A DNA stretch of 40,804 bases from Bradyrhizobium sp. LHD-71. GTDB lineage: Bacteria > Pseudomonadota > Alphaproteobacteria > Rhizobiales > Xanthobacteraceae. Below are positions 16,746 through 25,113 of this stretch, piece by piece. Position numbers and translations under genes: made by a program. The notes beneath the pieces were generated by a model that searched no databases, had not been told where the DNA came from, and was given only the letters and a program-made list of their open reading frames with translations. The stretch's first letter is position 1, and the number at the start of each line of letters is the position of its first letter. The stretch lies in assembly GCF_031157255.1 (NCBI RefSeq), contig NZ_JAVIFX010000048.1:1-40804 (forward strand), read 5' to 3'.

Positions 16746-18614
16746 GTGCATGACGGGCGCGAAGCTTTGACGCCAAACTTCGCCAGCGCTGAGGCGATTG
16801 CTGAAAAGATCATCGCCGATGTCGGCAAGACGATCGTGCTCGGCCTACCGCTCGGGCTCGGCAAAGCAAATCATATTGCCAACGCCCTGTTCGCGCGGGC
16901 GGTCGCCGATCGCTCGATCAATCTGAGGATCTTCACCGCACTGACGCTCGAGAAACCGCAGCCGTCGAGCGGCCTCGAAAAGCGCTTCATCGGTCCTGTG
17001 ATCGAGCGGCTGTTCGGTGGGTATCCCGATCTCGCCTACGCCAAAGCGTTGCACGCGAACGCCTTGCCGCCGAACGTCGAGGTCAGCGAGTTCTTCTTTC
17101 TGGCCGGCCGATGGCTGGGATCGCCGGCTGCGCAGCAGAACTACATCTCGGCGAACTACACCCAGGCGTTCAACGATTTCCTGTCCCGTGGTGTCAATGT
17201 TGTCGCCCAGCTTGTGGCGTGCCGTGCCGTCGATGGCGCTCCGCGCTACAGCTTGAGCTGCAACACCGACATCACCGTCGACCTCCTGAAGGTTCGCCGC
17301 GCCGGCGGCGCGAATTTTAGGATGTACGGGCAGGTGAACTCCGAACTGCCGTTCATGCCGGGCGACGGCGATCTTCCTGCATCCGAATTTGCAGGTTTCC
17401 TTGAGGCGCCGGACGTCGAGTTTCCACTGTTCGCGCCGCCGGCCGAGCCGATCTCCGATCGCAAGTACGCGATCGGCCTGCACGTGTCAGGGCTAGTGCG
17501 CGATGGCGGCACGCTGCAGATCGGCATCGGCCAGATCAGCGATGCGCTGGCGCAGTCGCTGATTGTTAGGCATCGCGACAACGCGACCTTCCTGGACATC
17601 GTGAAAAGGCTGCAGAACGGCGCGGCGCCTGTTGCGTTCGAGTCGGGTCGCTTCGAGCAGGGTCTTTACGGCGTCAGCGAGATGTTCGTCGAGCCGTTCC
17701 TGAAGCTGATCGATGCCGGAATCATCAGGCGCGAGGTTGATGGGGCGCTGCTTCATGCTGCATTCTTTCTCGGGCCGAAAGCGTTCTATCGTGCGTTGCG
17801 CGAGATGCCGCCCGAGCAGCTGCGCCGCATCCAGATGAAAGCAGTCTCGTTCACCAACGATCTGCTGGAGGAGGCGGACGCCAAACGTCGCGCCCGGATC
17901 GATGCGCGTTTCGTCAACAACGCGATGATGGCGACGCTGCTCGGCGCCGCTATATCGGACGGCCTCGACGACGGGCGCATCGTCAGCGGGGTGGGCGGAC
18001 AGTACAATTTCGTGGCGCAGGCGTTTGCGCTGCCAGGCGCGCGCTCGATTCTGACGCTGGAGGCAAGCCGCGGTTCGGGATCGAAGTCGGCATCGAATAT
18101 CCGCTGGTCCTACGGACACCAGACGATCCCGCGACACCTGCGTGACGTGTTCGTGACCGAGTACGGCGTGGCGGATGTGCGCGGCAGGTCCGATTGCGAA
18201 GTGATCGCGGCGATGCTGGCGATTTCGGACTCGCGTTTTCAGGGCGAATTGGTGCGCGAAGCGAAGGATGCCGGCAAGCTTGCGAAGGATTTCGAAATTC
18301 CGGCCGCACACCGGGAGAATTTCCCCGAACGGATCGTAGAGGCGCTGAAGCCCTTCCGCGAGTCCGGGGTATTGCCCTCATTTCCGTTCGGTTCAGACTT
18401 CACGCCGGTCGAGCAGCAGCTCATTCCTGCGCTGCAGATGTTGCGGGAGGCTTCGGCGTCGCCGCTTGCGCTTACGAAGCTCTTGCTGAGCGGGCTTGGC
18501 GCAAGCGGAGCGCCGGATGAGGCGGCCCTGGCGCGCCTTGGCCTCGACAGGCCGCAAAGCCTGTCGGACCGGATCTACCGCGTGCTGGTCAGCGGCGCCC
18601 TCAGCAAAAGCTGA
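16746..18614 (+). CDS. Acetyl-CoA hydrolase/CoA-transferase family protein
   Basis: Class I CoA-transferases and related hydrolases exchange or release CoA through a glutamyl-CoA intermediate. The 622-residue protein has a glycine-rich stretch near the N-terminus (VLGLPLGLGKANHI) and the C-terminal hallmarks GVGGQYNFVAQAF, RGSGSKSASNIRW and TEYGVADVRGRS. It is longer than the 430-500 residues of standard acetyl-CoA hydrolases and belongs with the long subfamily. The likely start is GTG 16746 after GAGGGAAGG; the nearby ATG at 16750 is out of frame. It lies 21 bases downstream of the carboxyltransferase gene, so the two form one operon, and it converges on the crotonase gene at 18627. Confidence 0.87.
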   Translation: MHDGREALTPNFASAEAIAEKIIADVGKTIVLGLPLGLGKANHIANALFARAVADRSINLRIFTALTLEKPQPSSGLEKRFIGPVIERLFGGYPDLAYAKALHANALPPNVEVSEFFFLAGRWLGSPAAQQNYISANYTQAFNDFLSRGVNVVAQLVACRAVDGAPRYSLSCNTDITVDLLKVRRAGGANFRMYGQVNSELPFMPGDGDLPASEFAGFLEAPDVEFPLFAPPAEPISDRKYAIGLHVSGLVRDGGTLQIGIGQISDALAQSLIVRHRDNATFLDIVKRLQNGAAPVAFESGRFEQGLYGVSEMFVEPFLKLIDAGIIRREVDGALLHAAFFLGPKAFYRALREMPPEQLRRIQMKAVSFTNDLLEEADAKRRARIDARFVNNAMMATLLGAAISDGLDDGRIVSGVGGQYNFVAQAFALPGARSILTLEASRGSGSKSASNIRWSYGHQTIPRHLRDVFVTEYGVADVRGRSDCEVIAAMLAISDSRFQGELVREAKDAGKLAKDFEIPAAHRENFPERIVEALKPFRESGVLPSFPFGSDFTPVEQQLIPALQMLREASASPLALTKLLLSGLGASGAPDEAALARLGLDRPQSLSDRIYRVLVSGALSKS

Positions 18615-18626
18615 AGTGTCGGTGCG

Positions 18627-19406
18627 TTATCGCCCCTTGAACGCCGGCGGGCGCTTAGCGATGAACGCGGCCATGCCTTCGGAGCGGTCTTCGAGGGCGA
18701 ACGTGCCGTGAAAGAGGTTGCGCTCGGCGCTGAGGCCTTCGGCCAACGTGGTTTCATAGGCGCGATTGACCGCTTCCTTGGCGGCGATCACGGCCGGCTG
18801 CGACATCGACGCGATCTTCTCGGCGACCGCGATCGCCTCGTCCATCAGCTTGTCGGCTGGAACGATACGGCTGACGAGACCTGCGCGCTCGGCCTCCGCT
18901 GCGTCCATCATGCGGCCGGTGAGGCAAAGGTCCATCGCCTTCGACTTGCCGACGGCGCGGGTCAGCCGCTGCGTGCCGCCAAGCCCTGGAATGGTGCCAA
19001 GCGTAATCTCAGGCTGGCCGAACTTCGCGGTGTCGGCGGCGATGATGATGTCGCACATCATTGCAAGTTCGCAGCCGCCGCCGAGCGCGAAGCCGCTCAC
19101 CGCGGCGATGGTCGGCTTCCGACATTCGGCGACGCGGTAGCCGCCGACGGCAATGAAGTCCGCCTTGAACATGTCGATGTAGCCTTTCGGCTGCATTTCC
19201 TTGATGTCGGCGCCGGCAGCGAAGGCGCGCTCGTTGCCGGTGATCACGATGGCGCCGATCGCGTCATCGCTTTCGAAATCGTCGATTGCCCGGCCGATCT
19301 CCTTGAACACATCGAATGACAGCGCATTCAGCATCTTCGGCCGGTTGAGCTGCAGGATGCCGATCGCGCCCCGCCGTTCGAGGAGGATGTGTTGGTAAGC
19401 ACTCAT
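18627..19406 (-). CDS. Enoyl-CoA hydratase (crotonase)
   Basis: This enzyme hydrates trans-2-enoyl-CoA in fatty-acid or amino-acid breakdown. The 259-residue protein keeps the complete classical active site: the oxyanion-hole segment [11 protein letters not shown], the first catalytic Glu in [11 protein letters not shown], and the second in [20 protein letters not shown]. It differs in this from the other crotonase of the window, which lacks both glutamates. A long run of the sequence resembles mitochondrial ECHS1-type hydratases. It is transcribed towards the CoA-transferase operon and separated from the upstream hypothetical gene by 116 bases. Confidence 0.93.
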   Translation of the reverse strand: MSAYQHILLERRGAIGILQLNRPKMLNALSFDVFKEIGRAIDDFESDDAIGAIVITGNERAFAAGADIKEMQPKGYIDMFKADFIAVGGYRVAECRKPTIAAVSGFALGGGCELAMMCDIIIAADTAKFGQPEITLGTIPGLGGTQRLTRAVGKSKAMDLCLTGRMMDAAEAERAGLVSRIVPADKLMDEAIAVAEKIASMSQPAVIAAKEAVNRAYETTLAEGLSAERNLFHGTFALEDRSEGMAAFIAKRPPAFKGR

Positions 19407-19522
19407 GTCCGTGATCCTGTTCGATTCCAGTTTCGGACCGGACTGTGCCTATTGCCGTCAGGGCCTGCAAGCCCGCACAACGGCAGGCCGTGCGAAGAGG
19501 TCGAGAGACAAGGCCGGACGGA

Positions 19523-20254
19523 TCAGGTCATGAACATCCGGATGGCCGATCCAACAGTCAGCAGTGCGCCGAAAGCGACGAACAGCTTGCCGATCATCGA
19601 GGTCTGGGCCCACTTGGAATCGTCTTGCAACTCCGCCTGGCTGTCAGCGATCGACAATTGCATCAGCTTCGGCATCTGATTCGCTTCCCAGGCCGTACGA
19701 TCGAGATCGTTGAACTCGTCAGCGGACACCAGCTCTACGCTCGGCTTGGGAGCTTCGGCCGGCGGTTGCGGCGCCGCAGTCTGCGCCGCTTCGCTGTTCA
19801 CCGCCGTTGTGGCGGCTGCCGCGTCGAGCAGCTTTGCATGCGCATCGGCGACTGTCGGCGTCACCTTCTTGTCCGCCTTCTCCACCTTTGCGCGCTCGGA
19901 ACTTGCCGTCTCGTCCTGCGCGGTTTGTCCTTCCTTGTTGGCGGCATCCTTACTGACGCGGGTGCGCTGCGACGCGCTCGCCTTGCGCGATTGCGCGCGT
20001 CGCGCGGTGCGGGACTGCGTCTTGGTGAATTTCTTCAGGGCGATGGGCTCGGCCGCCTTTTCCTGGGTGGCCTTCTCCTCGGTCGGCTGTGGATAGGTCG
20101 GCAGCGCGTTGGCGGCGACACCGTCGAGACTGGTCGTGCTGGATGGGCACCCTCGGGTGGAATCGCATGCATGAAGCGGCATTGCGGTCAGTGCAGTGAG
20201 GGCAGCAGCTGCCGCGATTCCGAGTGCCAAGCGCATTCTGGCCCTGTTGTTCAT
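19523..20254 (-). CDS. Hypothetical exported, C-terminally anchored Ala/Lys-rich protein
   Basis: I do not recognise this 243-residue protein. It has a signal peptide (MNNRARMRLALGIAAAAALT to about residue 26), a long low-complexity middle rich in Ala, Lys, Thr, Gln and Glu (about 45-180), and a hydrophobic C-terminal helix (SMIGKLFVAFGALLTVGSAI, about 218-238). It would span the periplasm tethered by its C-terminus. LHAC at the signal end is not a good lipobox. ATG 20254 was chosen over the longer frame because a GGGGAAG ribosome site and the signal peptide start there. It lies divergent from the ECF sigma gene, which may hint at shared regulation. Confidence 0.75.
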   Translation of the reverse strand: MNNRARMRLALGIAAAAALTALTAMPLHACDSTRGCPSSTTSLDGVAANALPTYPQPTEEKATQEKAAEPIALKKFTKTQSRTARRAQSRKASASQRTRVSKDAANKEGQTAQDETASSERAKVEKADKKVTPTVADAHAKLLDAAAATTAVNSEAAQTAAPQPPAEAPKPSVELVSADEFNDLDRTAWEANQMPKLMQLSIADSQAELQDDSKWAQTSMIGKLFVAFGALLTVGSAIRMFMT

Positions 20255-20452
20255 GGCAAGCTTCCCCAAATTCTGATCCCGCGACGAGATTGACCCCGGC
20301 GCCATGTCCTTAACGCGAGCGAAAGCGGGAAACATTTCGATCGTCTCGGGGCAAAAACGGGGCGGCCGCGCGTTCCCGGTAACTTCCGGGCCGCGGGCGT
20401 TCGGCCAAACCGCGGTGGGACCAGCAAATTTGCAGGAACTGCTGCTCCCAGC

Positions 20453-20477
20453 GTAACAAAGGCCGATTTGCGACGAA
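20453..20477 (+). promoter_or_regulatory. Candidate autoregulatory ECF (SigF-type) promoter
   Basis: GTAACA at 20453-20458 is followed after 15 bases by CGAA at 20474-20477, a few bases ahead of the sigma gene. The Caulobacter SigF promoter, as I recall it, is GTAACC with CGAA about 16 bases on. The match is close in both elements, and self-activation is common for ECF sigma factors. The leader to the GTG start would be short but contains the GAGG ribosome site. Confidence 0.5.
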
Positions 20478-20495
20478 ATGAGGAATTGAGCGCGC

Positions 20496-21041
20496 GTGCG
20501 CAAAGGTGAGGGCGAGTGGACGCAACTGATGCGGTCGGCCAATTCGGGCGACGGCGCCGCCTATCACCGCCTGCTTCTGGCGATCACGCCGGTGTTGCGG
20601 GCGACCGCGCAACGCGGGTTGGCGCGGGCGGGTCAGCCGACCGATCAATGCGAGGATATCGTGCAGGAGATCCTGCTTGCAGTGCACTTGAAGCGGCACA
20701 CGTGGGATCCGTCGGCGCCCTTCGGCCCCTGGTTGTTCGCGATTGCCCGCAACAAGCTGATCGACGCGCTGCGCAAGCGCGGTCGGCGCGTGTTCGTCGA
20801 TATCGACGATTTCGCGGAGACGCTGCCGGCTGAGCCTGCGCGTGAGCAACTGCCCGCGGCCGATATCAACGCACATATCGAGAAGCTGCCGCAGCGCCAA
20901 CGCGAGGTGCTGCAATCGATCGCGGTCGAAAGCGCCTCGATCCGCGAGACAGCGGCAAAGCTTGCCATGAGCGAAGGCGCCGTGCGCGTCGCGCTGCACC
21001 GCGGGCTCGCCAATCTCGCAGCCAAGCTGCGGAGGGATTGA
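20496..21041 (+). CDS. ECF sigma factor, SigF-type (paired with NrsF)
   Basis: This is a 181-residue extracytoplasmic-function sigma factor with only regions 2 and 4. Region 2 includes DQCEDIVQEILLAVHLKRHT and PWLFAIARNKLIDALRKR; region 4 includes LPQRQREVLQSIAVE and the helix-turn-helix IRETAAKLAMSEGAVRVALHR. The start is GTG 20496 behind GAGGAAT. The next gene, three bases on, encodes its NrsF-type membrane anti-sigma factor. In Caulobacter the SigF/NrsF pair responds to heavy-metal or redox stress; the same role is inferred here, not shown. Confidence 0.9.
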   Translation: MRKGEGEWTQLMRSANSGDGAAYHRLLLAITPVLRATAQRGLARAGQPTDQCEDIVQEILLAVHLKRHTWDPSAPFGPWLFAIARNKLIDALRKRGRRVFVDIDDFAETLPAEPAREQLPAADINAHIEKLPQRQREVLQSIAVESASIRETAAKLAMSEGAVRVALHRGLANLAAKLRRD

Positions 21042-21044
21042 AGG

Positions 21045-21683
21045 ATGGATACCAACGAGCTCGTGCGCAGTCTCGCGGCCGACCACGGCTGGCGCGCGCG
21101 ACCGGTCGGCATGGTGCTGGCGGTGGCGCTTGTGGTGGCGTTGCCCGTGACCGCCGCGATGTTCATCATGGCGCTTGGCCTCCGTCCTGATTTCATGGCC
21201 GCGACCGGTCGCGCGTTCTTCATTCTGAAGTTCATCGTCACGGCTGCGCTCGCACTCGCCTGTCTCGCCCTCGCGCTGCGGCTGGTGCAGCCGGGTGCGC
21301 CCGTTCGCAACGCGTCCTGGCTACTTGCCGTGCCCGTCGGATTGCTCGCGGCGGGGATAGTGGCAGACCTCGCCTTGCCGCAAACCTCGGGCTGGACCGC
21401 AAGACTGATCGGGTCGAATGCGCGCGTCTGCCTGACGGCAATTCCGCTGCTGTCGCTGCCGCCGCTGATCGCTCTGCTGATCGGCCTTCGACGGGGGGCC
21501 GCGACGCGGCCGATGCTGACGGGGGCTTTAGCCGGCCTTGGTGCCGGCGCCATCGCAGCGACGTTCTATGCCTCACACTGCGCCGACGACTCGCCGCTGT
21601 TCGTCGCCACCTGGTACACGATCGCGTGGGCGCTGGTCGCGCTGATCGGCGCGCTCGCGGGCCGGTGGGTGCTGAGGTTCTAG
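21045..21683 (+). CDS. NrsF-type (DUF1109) membrane anti-sigma factor
   Basis: NrsF proteins hold the partner ECF sigma factor inactive at the membrane and release it under metal stress. The 212-residue protein has about six membrane helices, starting near residue 21, and the family signature ASHCADDSPLFVATWY near the C-terminus. Cysteines at residues 129 (ARVCLTAIP) and 179 (SHCADD) appear to correspond to the two sensing cysteines reported for Caulobacter NrsF (I recall 131 and 181). A strong GGAGGG ribosome site precedes the ATG, just after the sigma stop. Its stop codon overlaps that of the convergent gene. Confidence 0.88.
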   Translation: MDTNELVRSLAADHGWRARPVGMVLAVALVVALPVTAAMFIMALGLRPDFMAATGRAFFILKFIVTAALALACLALALRLVQPGAPVRNASWLLAVPVGLLAAGIVADLALPQTSGWTARLIGSNARVCLTAIPLLSLPPLIALLIGLRRGAATRPMLTGALAGLGAGAIAATFYASHCADDSPLFVATWYTIAWALVALIGALAGRWVLRF

Positions 21684-21967
21684 AGCGCCGGCTCGCGTTT
21701 GCGGCTTGCGGATATTGCCCTTGGCTTGATGGCGCTTTCAACGGGTTGCGCTGCCAGCAGCGCGCGCCCGGCGGCGGTTACGACGACGATGGTCCCTCGC
21801 GCGCCGATGTTCTTGCGGGTGATCAGGCCTTGATCGATGGCGTCTTCCCACACAGTCAGTCGTGGACAGGACGTTTTCCAGGCATCGATCACTTCCGCAT
21901 AGGTGCGCGGCTCGCGCGCCACCCATTGCACCAGATCGAACACCAGCGGATCGCATGTCGTCGTCAT
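21680..21967 (-). CDS. Small hypothetical protein, possible winged-helix fold
   Basis: This 95-residue protein has no motif I can name. The pattern (VFDLVQWVAREPRTYAEVIDAW helices, a second helix with VWEDAIDQGLI, then GTIVVVTAAGRALL resembling a beta wing) fits a winged-helix DNA-binding fold of the MarR-like sort, with a basic C-terminal tail. ATG 21967 is chosen over a TTG at 21982 because GGAGG lies just ahead. It follows the TauE/SafE gene by 16 bases and is probably co-transcribed. Confidence 0.7.
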   Translation of the reverse strand: MTTTCDPLVFDLVQWVAREPRTYAEVIDAWKTSCPRLTVWEDAIDQGLITRKNIGARGTIVVVTAAGRALLAAQPVESAIKPRAISASRKREPAL

Positions 21968-21983
21968 CGACGCCTCCGGCAAG

Positions 21984-22742
21984 TCATGCGGAAAATCTCG
22001 GGGCGATCAGCAGAAAGCTTCCGTGACCGATATAGTAAAACGCGATCGTCGTGACGATGCGATTGGCCCATAGTCGGTATTGTCCGTCGCTCATCGCGCC
22101 GAGCACGCGGGTCGAAAGGCTTGTGCCGACGGCGGAAGCCACGACGGCGAGGGTCGCCACCACCGGATCGAGCATGCCTGCCTGCTCAACGATGCCGCCG
22201 AAATAGAGGAGCTTGGCGGCGTGCCCGAATACCTGACACGCGGCCTTGGTTGCGACGATCTCGCGCCGGTCCATGCGTCCGCCACCGAGGAAGAACGTAT
22301 CGAGCAACGGCCCCGAAACACCGGTCATCAATAGCAGCGTCATGCAGATGACGCCATAGGCCGCGCATTGCAGCGGATTTGTCGGATCAGGCTGGAAGCC
22401 CGCTGGCGTCAGCCGTGCGAGGAAGGGCGTGACCCCCAGCAAAAGCAGGGCTGCGGGCTTCTCCGGAACGTAGCGCGCAAACGACCAGATCGCGAGGACG
22501 ACGACGCAGCCCACGACATACGCCAAGGCCGGCCGCCAGCGGATATATCGCCACCACAGCAGGCCGCGCCAGCCGTTGGAGGCCATCTGCGTCACCGCGT
22601 GGAGCACCATGGCTTGCGGCAAGGGCAGGATCGCCAGGAGAACGCCGATCAGGATCATGCCCCCCGCCATGCCGAAAATGCCGGACAGGAAGGACGTCGC
22701 CACCATGATCAGGCAAACGACGGCAACGAGCAGTGGACTCAT
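21984..22742 (-). CDS. TauE/SafE-family sulfite/sulfonate or anion exporter
   Basis: This is a 252-residue inner-membrane protein with about eight hydrophobic helices. The family repeat is visible at SFLSGIFGMAGGMILIGVLL near the N-terminus and as a diverged copy in the second half (TGVSGPLLDTFFLGGGRMDRREIVATKAA). Members export sulfite, sulfoacetate or other small anions, or have no known substrate. It is transcribed divergently from a LysR regulator gene 91 bases away, a common regulator-target arrangement. Confidence 0.88.
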   Translation of the reverse strand: MSPLLVAVVCLIMVATSFLSGIFGMAGGMILIGVLLAILPLPQAMVLHAVTQMASNGWRGLLWWRYIRWRPALAYVVGCVVVLAIWSFARYVPEKPAALLLLGVTPFLARLTPAGFQPDPTNPLQCAAYGVICMTLLLMTGVSGPLLDTFFLGGGRMDRREIVATKAACQVFGHAAKLLYFGGIVEQAGMLDPVVATLAVVASAVGTSLSTRVLGAMSDGQYRLWANRIVTTIAFYYIGHGSFLLIAPRFSA

Positions 22743-22770
22743 GATCGGTCTCCGCCCACTTGATGAACCC

Positions 22771-22790
22771 GTTTGCCGCGCGGCGCAAAC
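22771..22790. promoter_or_regulatory. Candidate LysR operator in the tauE/lysR divergent region
   Basis: GTTTGC (22771-22776) and GCAAAC (22785-22790) form a perfect inverted repeat around an 8-base GC-rich centre, in the 91-base gap between the exporter and LysR-type genes. LysR proteins usually bind interrupted palindromes with a T-N11-A core in such gaps. This is the most obvious dyad present; binding is inferred. Confidence 0.45.
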
Positions 22791-22833
22791 TGGTTTAACA
22801 AGGTCTCAGCATCAGCTTTTTTAATGGTCGACC

Positions 22834-23712
22834 ATGCGCCGGCTTCCGTTTCTCAATGGCGTCAAGGCATTCGAAGCGGCGGCGCGAACCGGCAGTTTCG
22901 CCAGGGCGGCCGACGAACTGCATGTCACGCCTGCGGCGGTCAGCCGGCTGGTGCATCTGCTGGAGGAGCGGATCGGCACTGAACTGTTCGAGCGCAAGGC
23001 CAACCGGCTCGCGCCGACGCCGGCAGGGCAGGCCTACCAGGCAGGACTGACACCGCTGTTCGATGCGCTCGCCAACCTGACGTCGCAGGTGTCCGCGATG
23101 ACGACGACGCGCGTGCTGACCGTCGGCGTCGGGCCGACCTTTGCGATCCGCTGGCTCATCCCGCGCCTTGCCGACTTTCAGAAGGTCGCGCCCGAGATCG
23201 AGGTGAGGTTTACGACCGGAGGCGTGGCAGCTCCCTTCAGCGATGACTGGACCTGCGGCATTACACTCGGCGACGGCGCGTGGCCGGGGCTTGTCTCGGA
23301 GCGGCTGTTCGCAGCCGATCTCACTCCGGTCTGTGCGCCGACGCTGGCGCGACGGCTGAAGCAGCCGGAGGATCTCCGATCGGCAACCCTCTTGCGGGTC
23401 ACGCATGCGCGCGACGACTGGCCGCGCTGGATCAAGGCGTCAGGGCTGTCGAAGCTGTCGGCGAAGGGGCCCGAGTTCGAATACTACGGTCAGGCGCTGC
23501 AGGCGGCGCTGGACGGCGTCGGCGTCGCCATGGGCATCAGCCCTTACATAGACGACGATCTCCGCGCCGGAAGGCTGGTCGCGCCGTTCAGGAAGAGCAT
23601 CCCGAAAGGCATGCACTGGTACCTCATCTATCGCGACGCGCGTCGCGACGAACCGGGATTCGACGCTTTCCGAACATGGATCGTTCGGACAGCGGGCAGT
23701 GCGTGCTTATGA
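22834..23712 (+). CDS. LysR-family transcriptional regulator (GcvA-like)
   Basis: The 292-residue protein has the N-terminal winged helix-turn-helix (residues 1-62: FEAAARTGSFARAADELHVT, PAAVSRLVHLLEERIGTELF) and a periplasmic-binding-like effector domain. The PFLNGVKAFEAAARTGSF start resembles the GcvA subgroup. It probably controls the divergent TauE/SafE exporter gene and itself. Its last six bases overlap the convergent DUF2336 gene. Confidence 0.92.
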   Translation: MRRLPFLNGVKAFEAAARTGSFARAADELHVTPAAVSRLVHLLEERIGTELFERKANRLAPTPAGQAYQAGLTPLFDALANLTSQVSAMTTTRVLTVGVGPTFAIRWLIPRLADFQKVAPEIEVRFTTGGVAAPFSDDWTCGITLGDGAWPGLVSERLFAADLTPVCAPTLARRLKQPEDLRSATLLRVTHARDDWPRWIKASGLSKLSAKGPEFEYYGQALQAALDGVGVAMGISPYIDDDLRAGRLVAPFRKSIPKGMHWYLIYRDARRDEPGFDAFRTWIVRTAGSACL

Positions 23713-24813
23713 GACTTCGCGCACCTGCTGCATCCTGTGAAAACGCAGGATCTGCTGCGCCGTGGATGGCTTCAGCCGCTCGTAGCTGACCTTGGTGAAT
23801 GATTCATCCGTACTCTGCGGCCCCTGCAGGCCGACGCGCATGTCGAAAATGGCCTTCAAGGTCGACCACGAGAAATCGAGCACCTTCGCAAGTACCATCA
23901 CGCCTTCGGACCGGGATCCGGCCATCATGCTCTCGACGGTGACGAACGGGAGGCTGGTCAGGCAGGCAATGGCGGCGTTTGTCTCGTTGAACCTGCTTTC
24001 ACGGGCGAACTGCGCGACCTGCGCCTCATCAAGCCGGCTCGCTTCGTGCAGCCTGCCGACGTGCAACTGTGCGGCCATGACGTCAATGTCATCAGCGGCG
24101 GAGCGAATTTGCGCGTTTGCCACAACTCGCCGGACTGCTGCGTCGATCGCCTCGCGGGCATCGGGATGGACGGCGCGCAGCTTCTCACGCACGGCAGCGG
24201 ATGCTCTGGCGATCAGCTTCAGCAGGTGATGCCGCGGGATGCTCGTACGCGACCCGACACAAGTCGCCAGGTCATCGTTGCCCTCGGCTCGTTCGACGAG
24301 CCTCGCATAGCCCGCCTCGGAGAATTCCGCTCCGGGATTGGAGGCCGCCGACATGACAACCCGCGTGTCGCCGCGCTCGACCAGCACGTCGGTGACCAGG
24401 CCGCTGAGCCGCAGTCGCGTGGATATCGCCAGCAGATGTGCCTGGCTCTTGGTGCGTGCGTTCTCGATCAGGGCATTGTCGTCGAGCCTGGTCGATTGGC
24501 TCAGCACTGGAGCCGCGATCTCGATGAGGTCATCGAACGCAAGCGCATGCACGATGCGCGGCGGCGCGGCCGGGTGCGACGCCAGCCGGCTCGCCAGCAA
24601 CGCTCTGGCCGAGACTTCGATGTTTTGCGCGAGCGTCGTGAGCACGTCGTCGAACAGCGCGAGCGTATCGTCCGAATGGTCGCTATTGCCGGCGAAGAAC
24701 AGGTCGGTGACGCCGCGGAGCAGCGCCGCGCGGTGCGCCTCCTTGCCGCGCATGAGGGCTTCGTCGAGTTCATCGAGCAGTTGAGCAGGGAAGGCGCTTG
24801 ATCGTTTTGGCAT
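23707..24813 (-). CDS. DUF2336 domain protein
   Basis: DUF2336 proteins are alpha-helical proteins typical of alphaproteobacteria, without an agreed function. This 368-residue copy shows the family features: an N-terminal LFFAGNSDHSDDTLALFDDVL segment, HEAT-like helices (VSARALLASRLASHPAAPPRIVHALAFDD), and repeats such as DTRVVMSAASNPGAEFSEAGYARLVERA and IPRHHLLKLIARAS. No signal peptide or membrane helix is evident, so it is likely cytoplasmic. No strong ribosome site is visible ahead of the ATG at 24813. An inverted repeat lies 22 bases upstream of the start. Confidence 0.85.
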   Translation of the reverse strand: MPKRSSAFPAQLLDELDEALMRGKEAHRAALLRGVTDLFFAGNSDHSDDTLALFDDVLTTLAQNIEVSARALLASRLASHPAAPPRIVHALAFDDLIEIAAPVLSQSTRLDDNALIENARTKSQAHLLAISTRLRLSGLVTDVLVERGDTRVVMSAASNPGAEFSEAGYARLVERAEGNDDLATCVGSRTSIPRHHLLKLIARASAAVREKLRAVHPDAREAIDAAVRRVVANAQIRSAADDIDVMAAQLHVGRLHEASRLDEAQVAQFARESRFNETNAAIACLTSLPFVTVESMMAGSRSEGVMVLAKVLDFSWSTLKAIFDMRVGLQGPQSTDESFTKVSYERLKPSTAQQILRFHRMQQVREVS

Positions 24814-25113
24814 GGAGGGCTGCGTCGAAATCCGAGAGGTTAGACAGTCAACCTCGGGCAGAAAGCCTTTCCTTTTCGTATCGAGCGCCGCGCGCTCCGC
24901 ATGGGCGCGGCAGACGCGGTTAAGTCCAAGTTAAGGTGTTTAATTACCTTTGCCGCTTATTCTGATACTCTTGCTCTTGGCTCCCAACCAAGGGCACCTT
25001 GCGTGCGCTGAGTCACGGAACCGCTGCGGCGATTCCGATCAATTGAGAAGATTTTTTCCATTGTCGATCGAACCTGTCGGAAAAACGCCGCGACCAACCA
25101 TGCGAGCCGGGCG
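24814..25113. promoter_or_regulatory. Divergent intergenic region, DUF2336 gene and ECF sigma gene
   Basis: These 300 bases separate two divergent genes. GAGGTT (24836-24841) and AACCTC (24850-24855) form an inverted repeat just upstream of the DUF2336 start. Nearer the sigma gene, AAGGT and ACCTT flank a TTTAAT core (about 24933-24949), and GGAAC occurs near 25017, an element often used as an ECF -35; a matching -10 at normal spacing is not convincing. Nothing coding is apparent. Confidence 0.4.

Noticed and set aside
20340-20380. GGAAC and CGTT elements on the minus strand resembling an EcfG general-stress promoter ahead of the hypothetical exported protein
   Set aside because: The spacing is about 12 bases, too short for the 16-17 expected.
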